Assembly (NCBI GenBank): GCA_951799405.1
Contig: OX637361.1
Coordinates: 6,657,156 to 6,721,155 of the forward strand
Length of the DNA stretch: 64,000 nt
Direction of reading: 5' to 3'
Origin: Agapetus fuscipes
Lineage: Eukaryota > Arthropoda > Insecta > Trichoptera > Glossosomatidae
Shown: positions 21,746 through 32,160 of the stretch, piece after piece
How the letters are laid out: each line of letters begins with the position of its first letter
Position numbering within the stretch: position 1 is the stretch's first letter
Notes under the pieces: model-generated
What the model saw: the letters and a program-made list of their open reading frames with translations, nothing else
Databases searched by the model: none
Told to the model about the DNA's origin: nothing
Program-made: the position numbers and the translations under genes

Positions 21746-23083
21746 TACAAAAATAAGTTAGAAGTAATGGTGATTTAAAAACATGATTAAACTTCTAACA
21801 AACATTTTCTTACGTTGCCTATTAATTCAAGTTATCTTCCTCATTAATATGAAGAAAAAAAAATACAAACTGTCTCTGTTTCTTTTTTTAAATAATTTTA
21901 TTAGATACTCAAATGTTACAGGAAAAAAAATTTGGCAAAGATATTTTTCTTTCATAATATAAATCATATTTCAGTCAACTGCTATAAATTGTGGAAAAAA
22001 AAATATGACGCAATGAAGCGAAAATGAAAGGTCAAATTTTAACGAAAGCACATTACTGAAAAAAAATCTCAATTTATCCATCAGATAAAACCTGATGAAA
22101 GTAAACTTTTTAAATATGAATTTAAAATTTTACCACTGATTGCAAAAATCAGATAAAAATATGAATGTCAAGAACTTTTTCGCTTACCTACTTAATGTAC
22201 ATTTTTTTAATATTCTCTCCGATAATGCATCGATCTTTTGATTTGAGATACTGCCATTAAGGCTATTTCTTCTCTTTTCTCCGAGTTGCTAATATTGAGT
22301 CAGTGACGGTGTTATTCGTAGACGGAAAGCCCAAGAATCATCCTCAGCCTAACATTAATTTATGTACGGAATGAAATATGATTCGTGGATCATCTGTGGA
22401 TTAAACGTTTGTGAATAGCTCTGAGGATCGTATAGTGAGGCTGGGTAGAGCGCGGGCGGTATGACCGGTCCGACAAGCGGTATTTTGGATATCTGCTGAA
22501 CAAGGGATCGATAAAGTTATTGTTTTTTTCATGAAAGATAATAATCAATTGAATAATGGTGGAAATAAAAAGGGTTTCAAGTAAAGAATAACTTGCTTAT
22601 GCAATAAATTTATTTTAAATAATAATGAATTTTCAAAGCGATAATACATAAACCATTAAGTAAAAATATTTGAAAAGTTCTCACGAGATGAGATAATCGG
22701 TTTAAAAGAATAACAGGGACCACATAAAATGGTTAGATAAAAGCACAAGATGTCTGCTAAACGAGGAATTGAAATAAAATGTATTTTAAATAAACTTTCA
22801 TTAAAAATGATTCAGTTCAACAAAAACAGATAAGGATGATCCAAAGATGTTTGTCTGTGTGTTTTTACTTACTTGTATATGTGTCTCTAGACGTACGTAT
22901 ATGTGTGTCTAGAAGTATTTGGAGAGTTGTACCTATTCGTGTTTATTCAAAGCTTCTGCTCGAGTCGATTCTGGCATGGTCTGTTGTACGCTAGAATAGC
23001 CTGTAGTCTTTAAAATACGGATTGAAGTGCTTTACAAGACATTAGTACCTGTTAAGTGAGAACTACAAACCTGATTATTATTA
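21746..23083. other. No recognised gene; one GC-richer patch
   Basis: AT-rich apart from about 22255-22510, which is non-repetitive and somewhat GC-richer (GAGCGCGGGCGGTATGACCG) and includes a family E motif (CGTGGATCATCTGTGG, 22385). Function unknown. Confidence 0.4.
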
Positions 23084-23135
23084 ATACAAAATTTATATAG
23101 CGCCTTTTATGACAGTGTGTCACTACAAAGGCGCT
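23084..23135 (-). mobile_element. L2-like LINE 3' terminus scrap
   Basis: Minus strand GCGCCTTTGTAGTGACACAC and AAAAGGCGCTATATAAATTT, the terminal hairpin-like motif of L2-like LINEs (compare 39020-39085). Confidence 0.5.
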
Positions 23136-23251
23136 TATCTATATGATTAGACGTAGAGGTGAGTCTTTAGACGTATTTTAAATGCCTTATGTGAGCAAAT
23201 TAAAAAATAAATTGTGTTTAATAAATTCAATCGAAGTAACAATAGTTCACG

Positions 23252-23455
23252 CTAATTAATTACTCGCATTATTTTACCATAATCATTCCTTAGCTCTGAC
23301 ATCATCACATTATAATCCTTCAAAGCTTTGCCATTTCCACACGTCTTATCGACCGCGTAATATTTTTGTTTTACAAGCTCGCACTCGTCCCCTACCAGGC
23401 AGGGCTCGGTTTTGCGCCTTCGGCAGTGCCGAGGTGGGCCGGTCCGGCATATTAT
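23252..23455 (-). CDS. Candidate 3'-terminal exon, cysteine-rich product
   Basis: After a possible acceptor CTTTTAG (about 23462-23456) the minus strand reads a 67-codon open frame with CRTGPPRHCRRRKTEPCLVG, DECELVKQKYYAVDKTCGNG and a stop at 23252. ATTAAA lies about 30 bp downstream. The exon is clearly GC-richer than its surroundings and belongs to none of the repeat families, and the cysteine spacing looks protein-like. No domain was recognised. It might be the last exon of a secreted protein, or chance. Confidence 0.3.
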   Translation of the reverse strand: MICRTGPPRHCRRRKTEPCLVGDECELVKQKYYAVDKTCGNGKALKDYNVMMSELRNDYGKIMRVIN

Positions 23456-23529
23456 GTAGCTAAAAGAGTCCCAGGCCGCTCGCTTTGATGTGCCGACAAG
23501 TATAAACTTTACTCTCATACTCACAAATA

Positions 23530-23640
23530 TACAGCAAACTACACGCTCAATAGATGCGCTGTTTAAGTTTTGATACGTGTTTTAGTTGACGCTGTGGTTG
23601 AGTGAGAGTGGAAGGTTTCGCACTTGGGGTGCAGGCATTA
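23530..23640. mobile_element. Possible family F fragment
   Basis: ACGCTCAATAGATGCGCTGT, TTAAGTTTTGATACGTGTTT, TAGTTGACGCTGTGGTTGAG and the CACTTGGGGT end follow the right half of other F copies. Confidence 0.4.
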
Positions 23641-23944
23641 TGGGCTGCCACTAATTCCCGTTTTCATCGCGATCTCGGACAAATCTGTTGCGGCTCACGC
23701 GCTACAGAAGATGTATTATTATGTATGCGGGAAAACGTTTAAGGTGAAACTATATTCTGATGAATAAAATGCAGTGAAATATAATATTACGATAGACTGG
23801 CTGAGGGCTGGAGATTCCTGAAAGACTTAGTTTATCGCAAATAGATATTTAAAATAGTATGTGTATGCAGAGGAAACGTGAAAAGATAATGTGAAAAGAC
23901 GTATATTAGCATTTAAGGTTTATTATGTTTTTTCGGATTTATTA

Positions 23945-24420
23945 TTATAGTTTGGACATGTAGAAAGAATGGATGATGAAAGACTTACAAAGTGTGTTAA
24001 CCTACAGAGGAAATGCGAAAGGAACAAGAGGAAAGGGGAGATCGAGAAAATTATGATTGGGTCAGATTGGTGGAATTGTGAAAGAATGGAAAATGCAAAA
24101 CAAATGTGAACGAAGGAAATACATATGAATGAACTGTACCCCTAGTACGAGAACCTGAGAAAAGTAAAGTTTACGGAAAATATTAAAGAGTGATTTCTCC
24201 CAAAATCTGCCGTTTTTGTTTCTTACACTTTATGGTCTTAGCAAAAGAGTTACAGTGATGAAGAAAATCAAGTTCAAACAAACAAAAACGGCAGATTTTG
24301 GGCGAAATAGGTATAGGTATTTAGGCGATAGGAAAAAATGGAAGCAGATCTTCAGAGGCTTTGGCCACCCCTATCGGAATGACGACAAATTTACAGTTAC
24401 AGTTATTAATGTGAAAGTCA
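23945..24420 (+). pseudogene. RTE-like LINE (second subfamily) C-terminal remnant, split by a small MITE
   Basis: FGHVERMDDERLTKCV, then RGKGRSRK and IVKEWKMQNKCERRKYI are readable with frame breaks (23945-24150). After the inverted-repeat insertion at 24195-24306 the end resumes as DRKKWKQIFRGFGHPYRNDD and closes in TTACAGTTACAGTTA. The same GGCCACCCCTA-CGGAATG.CGAC 3' end and AGTTAC tail occur at 35640-35692, so this subfamily differs from the A-tailed one. Confidence 0.65.
24195..24306. mobile_element. Small MITE with 27-bp inverted ends
   Basis: TTCTCCCAAAATCTGCCGTT... at 24195-24221 is repeated inverted at 24280-24306 with 25 of 27 bases matching. It lies inside an RTE-like remnant. Confidence 0.7.
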
Positions 24421-24817
24421 CCTTTTGGATTCAGGATTTTCTACAAGTTAAAATTGTATGTAAGAATGTTATCCATATGACCATTATTGTACTATTTTGT
24501 ACTTGGAAAAAAAAATAGTCAGAATAGACTCGAAGCATCAAAAAATCCTTCGGCTCACGTCACAACGTTACCCATATTAAATAACAACTCGAATCCCGAT
24601 AATCAGGGCAATTTTCTAGTTAACAGCATTGTGAAACGTATACAGTTAACGCTTTTGCTAAATGCATTTAGTAGCGCTTTAGTGTCTTATCAAACTAAGT
24701 ACATAATATTGTACGGGTGTTATGACATGGCCAAGTGGCATTACATTTTTCCCCGCATTTGAAATGTGCCGGGGGACGAGTCCATTATAGTTTCAGCACT
24801 GTAATGTACGATACAGG

Positions 24818-25319
24818 CACTTTCTTGACTAATCGCTCCCCCAGTTCTTGTTTATCGTATACGCCAATCTTGTCAAATATGACTTTTTCATGCAGTTGTC
24901 TTATGAATCAAATTCTACACAATCTGAGCTAAGAAAAACCGTAAAACTCGATAATGTGAGAGTTCTTTTAAATATTTTTTAAATAAATTTCTTGTTTTTA
25001 TAAGACACATTGGTCCAGTACACATGCAAACATTGCTCATGTAAAATTTTCTCAATGGCGTATACGATAAACAAGAACTAAGGCAGCGTAATGTCTAATA
25101 GGTTGGTATGAGACAAGCTCCCATGCTGCAAACACATGGTTCACTTTTGTCAACGCCACCACGGTTTCAGAGAAAAGCTGCAGGAATTCTAAGATTTCTG
25201 TTCATGTGAGTACACAAACAAACGTATGAGCCATAACTTACACGTGTCTGCCTGTAATTGTTCATTAAATATGAGTCTTAAATCTCAATATATATTTTCA
25301 ACTTAGATCATAGATTATA
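24818..25319 (+). mobile_element. A unit interrupted by MITE M copy 2
   Basis: CTTTCTTGACTAAT at 24820-24833 continues after the MITE as CTAATAGGTTGGTATGAGAC (25093) and runs to CAACTTAGATCATAGATTAT (25319). The A unit was therefore present before the MITE arrived. Confidence 0.75.
24834..25088 (+). mobile_element. MITE family M, copy 2
   Basis: 255 bp between CGCTCCCCCAGTTCTTGTTT and AAACAAGAACTAAGGCAGCG, flanked by TAAT (24830-24833, 25089-25092). Near-identical in length and sequence to copy 3 on the other strand, so probably young. Confidence 0.9.
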
Positions 25320-26082
25320 AAGAATGCAATCTGCTTTCTGACAAATCTAAATTTACGTCATTTTCACGGGAAATTTCAGGTTTAAATGAAATGTAACTTC
25401 TTTGGTAAACAAGCGAACAGTCTTTCTTAAAGAAAAGCTAGACAAAGTTGTTTTTCGTCTGAAAATTGTTGAATTAACATAGTTAACTAATAAGTTGTTC
25501 ATCCTCAGTCGTCGTACAGAGAAGGTGTTTCCTGAAGACGTTGTATGTCGCCAACGAAACTTTAGAGTACTAAGATTCGCCATTAACGCTTCGTACAAAT
25601 ATCCGTTTATTTACTTTATTTTACTAATTTTACAACTAATACGTGTTAAGCGTTTTCGTTTTAAACGTTTTTCACTATAAAACTCTTGGGTTTGACGTCA
25701 TCTATACTATCATAGACGTAGGAGAGCACAATAGCCCACCTTTTTCATTTAATATTCCTCACTTTTTATTCCGTTTGAGAATTCCATCCCTTCGTTTAAG
25801 GTGATTTTAATGTTGTCCATGGTTTGATATATGAACGCATTCCTATTCACGGGGTTTTTTCTACAATTTGATTAACACATCTAACAATCTGTGAAAAATC
25901 CCATTCAATTATAGAGTTTTTTATGGATTTTTTTATCTATCAAATGCCCTAAGAAAGATAATGAAAACCTAGTTAATGATATAATATACCTATTGTGTAT
26001 TACATACATAAAAAAATGTACAAAACATGCCCAAAGCAATTAGCATATAATTCCTGAATGTGGATTTGCAAAAAATTGCCCA
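25320..26082. other. No recognised gene
   Basis: AT-rich. Overlapping open frames on both strands at 25353-25680 have no recognisable product. Confidence 0.4.
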
Positions 26083-26216
26083 TATCAACTGAAGTGATTG
26101 GCGTAAGGTCGGGCCCCTTGCCTGTAAAAATAAATAGGATCCACGAGTCACATGCGAAATTGTTCAGGAATAACGCGGCAAGAAGTCACACTATATGCGT
26201 AGCTTAGTTGGGTAGG
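26083..26216 (+). mobile_element. SINE D 3' half
   Basis: AACTGAAGTGATTGGCGTAA, GGTCGGGCCCCTTGCCTGTA, AAAATAAATAGGATCC and the tail GCGGCAAGAAGTCACACTAT, ATGCGTAGCTTAGTTG. Confidence 0.78.
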
Positions 26217-26461
26217 TGACAAAAAAAACATTCTAAAGAACACTTTTTTCTGCTATAACTATTAAGAAAATAGTGGTTCAATTTTTTTATGCACAAGAAT
26301 ATGTAATTATTGAAAAGGAAACTGGCATTCTTTAGTTGTACAATAAAAAGACTTACATATTAGATGTCTCAAGGAATTCATCAAGTTAGAATTCAAATGA
26401 GATGCAGTGAAAAAGGAATCCGAAAAATGTTGAAAAAATTAGAGGGCTAATTCTTTTATAG

Positions 26462-26708
26462 CAGAGGTGCCCATACGGTCGATCGCAGGAGGTTTTAAAA
26501 TCGATCGCCGAGGATAGCTACAATTTCAGTGATCAACCTTAAAACTGATTTGACATTTTGCACTCAACGTAGTTTTACTTATGCTATTTTTTTTCTTAAT
26601 AATTGAATTATGAGTTATATTTGGTGAGCTAAACAGTTAAAATGTCGATCTCCTATTCATAAATTTTTGCTAGGTCGATCTCCTCAAGAAAAAGTATGGG
26701 CACCCCTG
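26462..26708. mobile_element. hAT-type non-autonomous DNA transposon
   Basis: Ends CAGAGGTGCCCATAC and GTATGGGCACCCCTG are inverted repeats with one difference, and GATCGAC/GTCGATC subterminal motifs sit inside. It is flanked by a perfect 8-bp duplication TTTTATAG (26454-26461, 26709-26716). CAGGGGTG-type ends plus an 8-bp duplication are the hallmark of hAT elements. 247 bp, no transposase. Confidence 0.92.
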
Positions 26709-26716
26709 TTTTATAG

Positions 26717-27549
26717 TGTCCTGTCCTTGTTAAAGAAATAAGAAAAGACAAATAAAAATAATCCATAAAGTTTTAAAATTGATTCCTACCTACCTCTAGA
26801 AAGGCCTAGATAGAAAAACCATATATTATAAAACATAGAACACTTCAGGGTCCAGTTGAAGCTTTTCGAAAGCTTTTTTATAAACAGTGCCTACATAACA
26901 GATCAGAGATCTGAAATAATAAGTTTCTGTTTTTTTTTCTGAATTATTTTCTCCCACAAGAATGAATATTCCAGAAACGGTAGCATTTTTTTAAATTAAG
27001 ATTGGCATGAGAGATTAATACACAAATGTTTGATATCGAGTCAGCCATTTCCACAAAAAGCGTAACTAATTACACGAACCAAAAAACCATTGTACGTAAA
27101 AAAAAGATAAATCGACTGATACATTACGTTCCTTTGTTGTACGGAATAAGAATATCAATGAAATTTCAAAAAATAAATCATAAAATCGTGTTTCCCACAA
27201 TTCAAATTTGTGCAAGTAGGTACATATAAATGTATCTATATACGTATTAGAATGTATTTACTTTTATTATAACAATTTGAAAAAATTCCGCATCTAGACA
27301 GTTTTCAGAAGAAAAACTAATCTGCTTACCGGTCCTGAATAAAAAGACGACTGTATTTATTTTCAAACGATATATTCAACAAAAATAAAAAACGGGATAA
27401 GGGAAAAATTAACAATTTAAAATTTTCCGATTATTTTCTTTAAGGTCTACAGATGTTAAAAAATTCAAACGATAGCTTTTAGTTACGAGTGTTCAAAAAT
27501 TTGACTAGAAAGAACATGAAAGGAAGAAATAACAATCCTTTTATTTTTT
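26717..27549. other. No recognised gene
   Basis: AT-rich. The frame at 27026-27229 is not protein-like. Confidence 0.4.
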
Positions 27550-27736
27550 AAATCTAATCTAATCTAATCGAAGTTGCAAAATATATGTAACATTAAAGAT
27601 TCACATTTATGCACTTTCACAAACAGACATGCGCAAGTTCGCGCTTAAACATTCCGCATGTGGTCCTACAATATAAAAACCCGAATCTCACATGGACATA
27701 CACCCTGCAACGGCTGCAACTCTTGCCGTCCTTCCT
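27550..27736 (-). mobile_element. A unit 3' part
   Basis: Minus strand AGGAAGGACGGCAAGAGTTG, with a short CAGCCGTTGCAGG duplication, to AACTTCGATTAGATTAGATT. Confidence 0.8.
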
Positions 27737-27804
27737 AACATCAAATCAACTGTAATAATCTATCTTTAATAAAGATATATGTTTACAAAGATCATATTAT
27801 TAAG

Positions 27805-28001
27805 ATTTAAATTGAATTCATGCTCAATAGCAAATAAGGTAAGTTCGCGCTTGCGTATACCAAATGAGACCCTGGCTTCGAATGAACATAAATCGTGCGA
27901 CTCATGCCAATTTTCCCTGAAACAGGGGTGACATTGGTCAAAGAGAAATAGTTTTTATAGTATCTACACATACGTATGAGTAGTCAACCTATGAGTTAAG
28001 G
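27805..28001 (-). mobile_element. A unit lacking the pentamer tail, diverged
   Basis: Minus strand TCATAGGTTGACTACTCATA, CCAATGTCACCCCTGTTTCA, GGGAAAATTGGCATGAGTCG and the GCGCGAACTTACC block. Confidence 0.65.
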
Positions 28002-28039
28002 GACAATATAATATTTTTTCTTAAATGAAAATAAAATAT

Positions 28040-28077
28040 GCTCCTGAAGATGCCTTATTAGGAGAAAACGTTTGAGC
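28040..28077 (+). ncRNA. Hammerhead-ribozyme-like motif, type A
   Basis: Stem I GCTC (28040-28043) pairs perfectly with GAGC (28074-28077). The core CTGAAGA is at 28044-28050. Stem II has CCT/AGG with loop TATT. GAA (28064-28066) is followed by the self-complementary AACGTT (28067-28072) as a two-strand stem III, and the predicted cleavage is after U28073. As in small hammerhead variants linked to Penelope-like retrotransposons, stem III can form only between two molecules. One extra base (U28051) sits between the core and stem II, and the outer G-C of stem II is lost, so activity is uncertain. An A-rich tail (AAAAAACAAACAAAAAATTA) follows. Confidence 0.65.
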
Positions 28078-28106
28078 AAAAAACAAACAAAAAATTAATT
28101 AAAAGT

Positions 28107-28332
28107 CTCGGGGCTATTCTTAAAGATTTTAGTCGTCGGTCGAGCCCACGCTTTGACAAACTAATGGTGCATTTGTATGAAGACCTGTCCATCCAGCTGA
28201 TTTGTTTTCATACAAATATTACAAAATTCGGTAGGTTAGAATGACCGTGCTGATGAAACTTCCAGCTCAGGCACCATTAGTTTGTCAAAACGTGGGCTGA
28301 ACCAACGACTAAAATGTCTAAGAATAGCCCCG
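28107..28332. mobile_element. MITE family H, copy 1
   Basis: About 65-bp inverted ends (TCGGGGCTATTCTTA, ACTAATGGTGC) bounded by AAAGT (28102-28106, 28333-28337). The inner part (ATACAAATATTAC, TTCGGTAGGTTAGAATGACC, GTGCTGATGAAACTTCCAGC) recurs in copy 2 at 44786-44962. Confidence 0.8.
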
Positions 28333-28669
28333 AAAGTGTTTTCTATTGAATTTGTAAAAAAATAAAATAAAATCAATTACGTGCTTTAAGGCCCGGTATT
28401 TTCAACGTTAACATAGCGACTTTATAATGAGCGAAAAGACTCTATAATGAAAAAAAAATTATGTCAAGTGTGTTGGTAGTATTTTTCATGAGCTTAAAGT
28501 CACATAGGCTAAAAGTGAAAATACCAGGCCTCAATGTATGTAGTTTTAGTTCGCTTCAAACCTATTTCTAAGTCTGCAAAAGGAGATTAACAAAACTAAA
28601 AACAAGAATGATTTAAAGAACACATAATATCAATCCCTTATAAAACCAAGACGGAAATTCAAAGAACTG

Positions 28670-28985
28670 TTGGATCTCCAATCAAGGTGTCTGCGGCATC
28701 ACTTCCACCCGCACCAACATGATATCTGAAGACACAATATGCTGTACAGGCTGACAGCCAAGGATTTCTCCAAGCCCGCGTGATCCCCTCATGTGCCAGA
28801 TCAAGGAGCCGAATGTCGCTTTAGGAGGTAAGCCACGGATTATGATATCAAGTTATTATCGGAGGAACAAAAAAATCCAACTGACAAAAAGGCCGCACCG
28901 CGCCGGGCTTTGAAGCGCCCGCCCTCATCTTGTCGGACGTTTTTGAGTAAATTAATTATCGCCCCTCAAAACTAACGAGATTTTT
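28670..28985. promoter_or_regulatory. GC-richer single-copy island, possible cis-regulatory element
   Basis: A GC-rich block (CCGCACCGCGCCGGGCTTTG, GAAGCGCCCGCCCTC) is followed by homeodomain-type TTAATTA sites (28951, 28988) in otherwise AT-rich DNA. It matches none of the repeat families here. Regulatory function is only inferred. Confidence 0.3.
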
Positions 28986-28997
28986 AATTAATAGTTG

Positions 28998-29123
28998 TAA
29001 ATTGCTGTAACAGTTGTAAGTGAATGGTTCATTTGAAGTATGAAACTTCAGAAATATTCAATTTTAGTAAAAAGTATGCAGAGTTATAGGCTCATTCGGT
29101 CATCACAGTTTCAGCAAGATCTG
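28998..29123 (+). mobile_element. Family B upstream segment, first tandem copy (truncated before the ribozyme)
   Basis: GTAAGTGAATGGTTCATTTG, CAATTTTAGTAAAAAGTATG, GTTATAGGCTCATTCGGT and CACAGTTTCAGCAAGATC are repeated at 29402-29520 in the same order. This copy stops just before the ATTTTCATCATTTCAG ribozyme lead-in. Confidence 0.65.
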
Positions 29124-29130
29124 AAATCTA

Positions 29131-29378
29131 GTCTTAATCTAAGCTGCAAAGATATATATCATTTAAGATTAATATAAAATGCATTCCCACAAGCAAACAC
29201 GAATAGGTTCACGTTAACACATGCCGCGTGTGGACCTATAATATAAAGACCCAATCTCAAATAAACATGAGCCCTGCAACTCTTGCCGACCTTCCCTGAA
29301 ACTGGGGTGACATTGGTAAAGTGAACCATCTTTTACAGTTTAGGTTGTCAGCCTCGTATCAACCTATAAGTCAAGGAA
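29131..29378 (-). mobile_element. A unit, full length, between two family B copies
   Basis: Minus strand TTCCTTGACTTATAGGTTGA to GCAGCTTAGATTAAGACTAG. It separates the two tandem family B segments. Confidence 0.86.
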
Positions 29379-29382
29379 CCTT

Positions 29383-29640
29383 TAGGTATGTCCGTAAGTA
29401 GTAAGTGAATGGTTCATTTAAAGTATAGCACTCAATTCCGAAATATTCAATTTTAGTAAATAGTGCATATGCAAAGTTATCGGCTTATTCGGTTATTAGA
29501 TACAGTTTCCTCAAGATCATTTTCATCATTTCAGTTCACGCTGAAGAAGCCTATCGTAGATGAAAGCGAAACGTCTGGAAACTTCAGCTCACACAGACCA
29601 CGGCAACAGATCCCAGAAAACATCTCTCCAGCAGGAGGTA
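29383..29640 (+). mobile_element. Ribozyme-bearing Penelope-like fragment (family B, second tandem copy)
   Basis: The upstream segment of 29402-29520 is followed by the hammerhead motif and by the conserved block ACTTCAGCTCACACAGACCA, CGGCAACAGATCCCAGAAAA, CATCTCTCCAGCAGG. With the truncated copy at 28998-29123 this forms a partial tandem, the arrangement typical of Penelope-like ends. Confidence 0.68.
29535..29580 (+). ncRNA. Hammerhead-ribozyme-like core B2 (intact core bases)
   Basis: Stem I TTC-a-CG (29535-29540) pairs with TGGAA (29576-29580) with a bulged A and a G-U pair. The core CTGAAGA is at 29541-29547. Stem II (AGCC...AAGC) has decayed to its outer pairs. GAA is at 29568-29570, ACGT at 29571-29574, and the cleavage base is C29575. 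Compared with copy B1, core bases are intact but stem II is worse; the two copies therefore decayed from a common complete motif. Confidence 0.6.
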
Positions 29641-30526
29641 TCTATGCAGTTTTGGCTAAAAATGTTAAGGAAACTAACTTAAATACGGTCCTAAAAAAAT
29701 CCCTAGAAATATTTTTATGTGTAAAACGCTGGTTTGTTGAGGATAGTGGGTCACCATCTATTGGTGTAGTTCAATTTTTAAAGTAAAATTTCCGGTTAAA
29801 GTTAGTAATTGAAGAATGGTCTTTGCAAAGGTCAGTAAAGGCAGGAATGTGTTAAAACGATAGTTAGCTTGTGAGCTATAATTGCCAAAATCGGATCGGT
29901 CAGAAAGGTTTATCCCATTTTACATGTTTTGACAATAGAAAAGCACACGCCTGGTAAATTATTTTGAATGCGTTATGAACAATGTATCAAAATATTTCAT
30001 TTTCAGTTCAGTTGTTTCAATTTGTGTAACAATGAAGTAAGAGCTGAAACTGTGCTTCCCTGTAATATTTATTGAACTGTTAAACAATAATTTTAATTTT
30101 AATGATTTGATGCAGAAAATTTATTGTGTTAACTTTTAACAAAATACAGTTAAAATCATGCAACACCTAGATGATTTAAATTGCTGTTTTTTTATGACAC
30201 AGAGTTCACTTTTTCAGACATGGCAAAAATGTTATTGTCAGTGTGTCAATGAGAATCCATTTGTTCATCTATTGCAAGTCATTTTGGAACTAGGTAGACT
30301 GAAATATGAAAAAGCATTGAAGGTTATTGCAATTTTAATCCGGGTCAACGGTTCAATAATTTACACGAACAACAAATCGACACACATCGATACTTTAAGT
30401 AAAACTGAATGAAGGTAACATGGGTTTCCCAGATAAATGCACATTTTTCCCCAATTTTCAACAAGAGAAACGTTAAAAAATCCTTTAGTGTAGAACATTT
30501 TCGTGAACACAGCTTTATAATTAATA
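29641..30526. other. No recognised gene
   Basis: AT-rich. The open frames at 30158-30412 and on the minus strand near 30345-30575 show no domain. Confidence 0.4.
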
Positions 30527-30746
30527 CACTTAGGTTGGTATGAGGCTGACCAACCGTACTGCAAAAATGGTTCACTTTGCCAATGTCACCCCTATTTCAG
30601 GGAAGGTCGGCAAAAGTTGCAAGGTTCATGTTCATTTGAGGTTTGGATTTTAATTTGTAAGTAAACAGTCACGGGTCTGTTTATGGACATGCATTTGATT
30701 TGAGTTTTTAATGTTAATATATCTTTGCAACTAAGATAATAGATTT
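30527..30746 (+). mobile_element. A unit
   Basis: ACTTAGGTTGGTATGAGGCT, TCACCCCTATTTCAGGGAAG and CAACTAAGATAATAGATT. It has a deletion across the CACATGCGGCATG region. Confidence 0.82.
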
Positions 30747-31896
30747 TATGAAAGACACCCACGATCAGAAGTTACACGCAAAAATATATTTTAACCGCGA
30801 TTTCTCAAATCAGTAAATCTACACTCCTTTTTACCTTGAAGGTGGTGAAATATTCAAGTGTTTAGGTTCTAAAGAGGGAGGTCTAAATCCAGTAGTGAAT
30901 GATATAAGGCTTTCCAAGGAGTAGAGGAAGAAAATGTATGAAACCTGTTTATGGCAGCTTTGCCAACCTACTATGACAAGTCGATAAAATCCAAAATTTT
31001 ATCACCCGCTTCTGGGTAGGTATCTACTTAAATTAAATTAGTTTTGCATCCTAAAAAGCCACTGAAAATATTTAAATTAATTTATTACATCTGCAAATCT
31101 TTTTCCGTTTTTTTTTTAAACTACTGAATCACTGTTAACTGATCAATGGTATTCAAAAACAGCAAATTTATGGCTCAACTGCCACCTAGCATGAATTTTC
31201 GATACAGAAAAATGATGGTCCATGGATCAACTACGGATCAAAATTACTGTGAATAACCCTGTATGAATTTAAGAGGACCAATAAAACTATAGTTATGACT
31301 CATTTTTGAAAAGGTAAAAAAAAATTATGATTTTTAAGGAATACCTTATTTCTATTGTAAGTTTTAAATTGATTATAGTTGATCTATGCAAAGGCATTTG
31401 TCTTTTTCTTCATATGAAGATTGAAAATCAAAATGTAGGTTTGAAATTTTTAAGCAAAAATTTATAACCATTAGACCTCAAATGAAATCAAATCCCAATA
31501 TAACACAAATTAAAAAGGAAGCAAAAAACTCTTGACCGAAAACGGTCATAAATAACCATATATCTTTTTCCTTGGCGGTGTGTTTTTTTTCGTTGGCCGG
31601 GACGTCAAAAGAATATGACATCTGTTGTTCGACGTAACATTAGTAGGGTGTTAGAATGAAGTGGAATGTAGGCAGAGAGTATTTTAAAACAACATTCAAA
31701 CGTGTCATTCATTTTAGATCCACATTCACACTTTATTCATGCACGTTATTTGGAATGACAGTCAAATTGCACCCTTGCACAATCGTGGAAGCCGCAGATC
31801 AGTTATTTGCATATACTTGACACTCTTGCTTTCAGCTAAAAACTGGATGAATAAGCTACGACTGATTTTATATTTTATGCTATATTTTGTTACTTT
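30747..31896. other. No recognised gene
   Basis: AT-rich. Includes one family E motif (TCCATGGATCAACTACGGAT, 31212). Confidence 0.4.
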
Positions 31897-32160
31897 ACTG
31901 AAAGGTTAGTAAGAAGCCACTGATACTTACTGTAAAAAATGTTTCACTGCCATTGTTATTCCTATTCTGGGAAGGACGGCAATAGTTGTAGGGTTAATAA
32001 TCATTCAAGATTTAGGCTTTTATTTTGTAATTATATACGTATGCAGCATGACGTATAAGCATGAATTTAAAGGTTTTTGTGTTATACCTACATCAAATAC
32101 GAATCTCAAATGTTAATGCTTATCTCTTTGCAACTTGGATTATACTCGTATTTAGATTAA
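31897..32160 (+). mobile_element. A unit, diverged full length
   Basis: ACTGAAAGGTTAGTAAGAAG, TTACTGTAAAAAATGTTTCA, GGGAAGGACGGCAATAGTTG and CAACTTGGATTATACTCG. Confidence 0.72.

Noticed and set aside
24216..24518. 100-codon open frame
   Set aside because: Made of a small MITE arm plus the 3' end of an RTE-like remnant.
28240..28262. Hammerhead core at GCTGATGAAACTTCC
   Set aside because: CTGATGA is followed directly by AACT without stem II; it is part of the inverted arm of MITE H.
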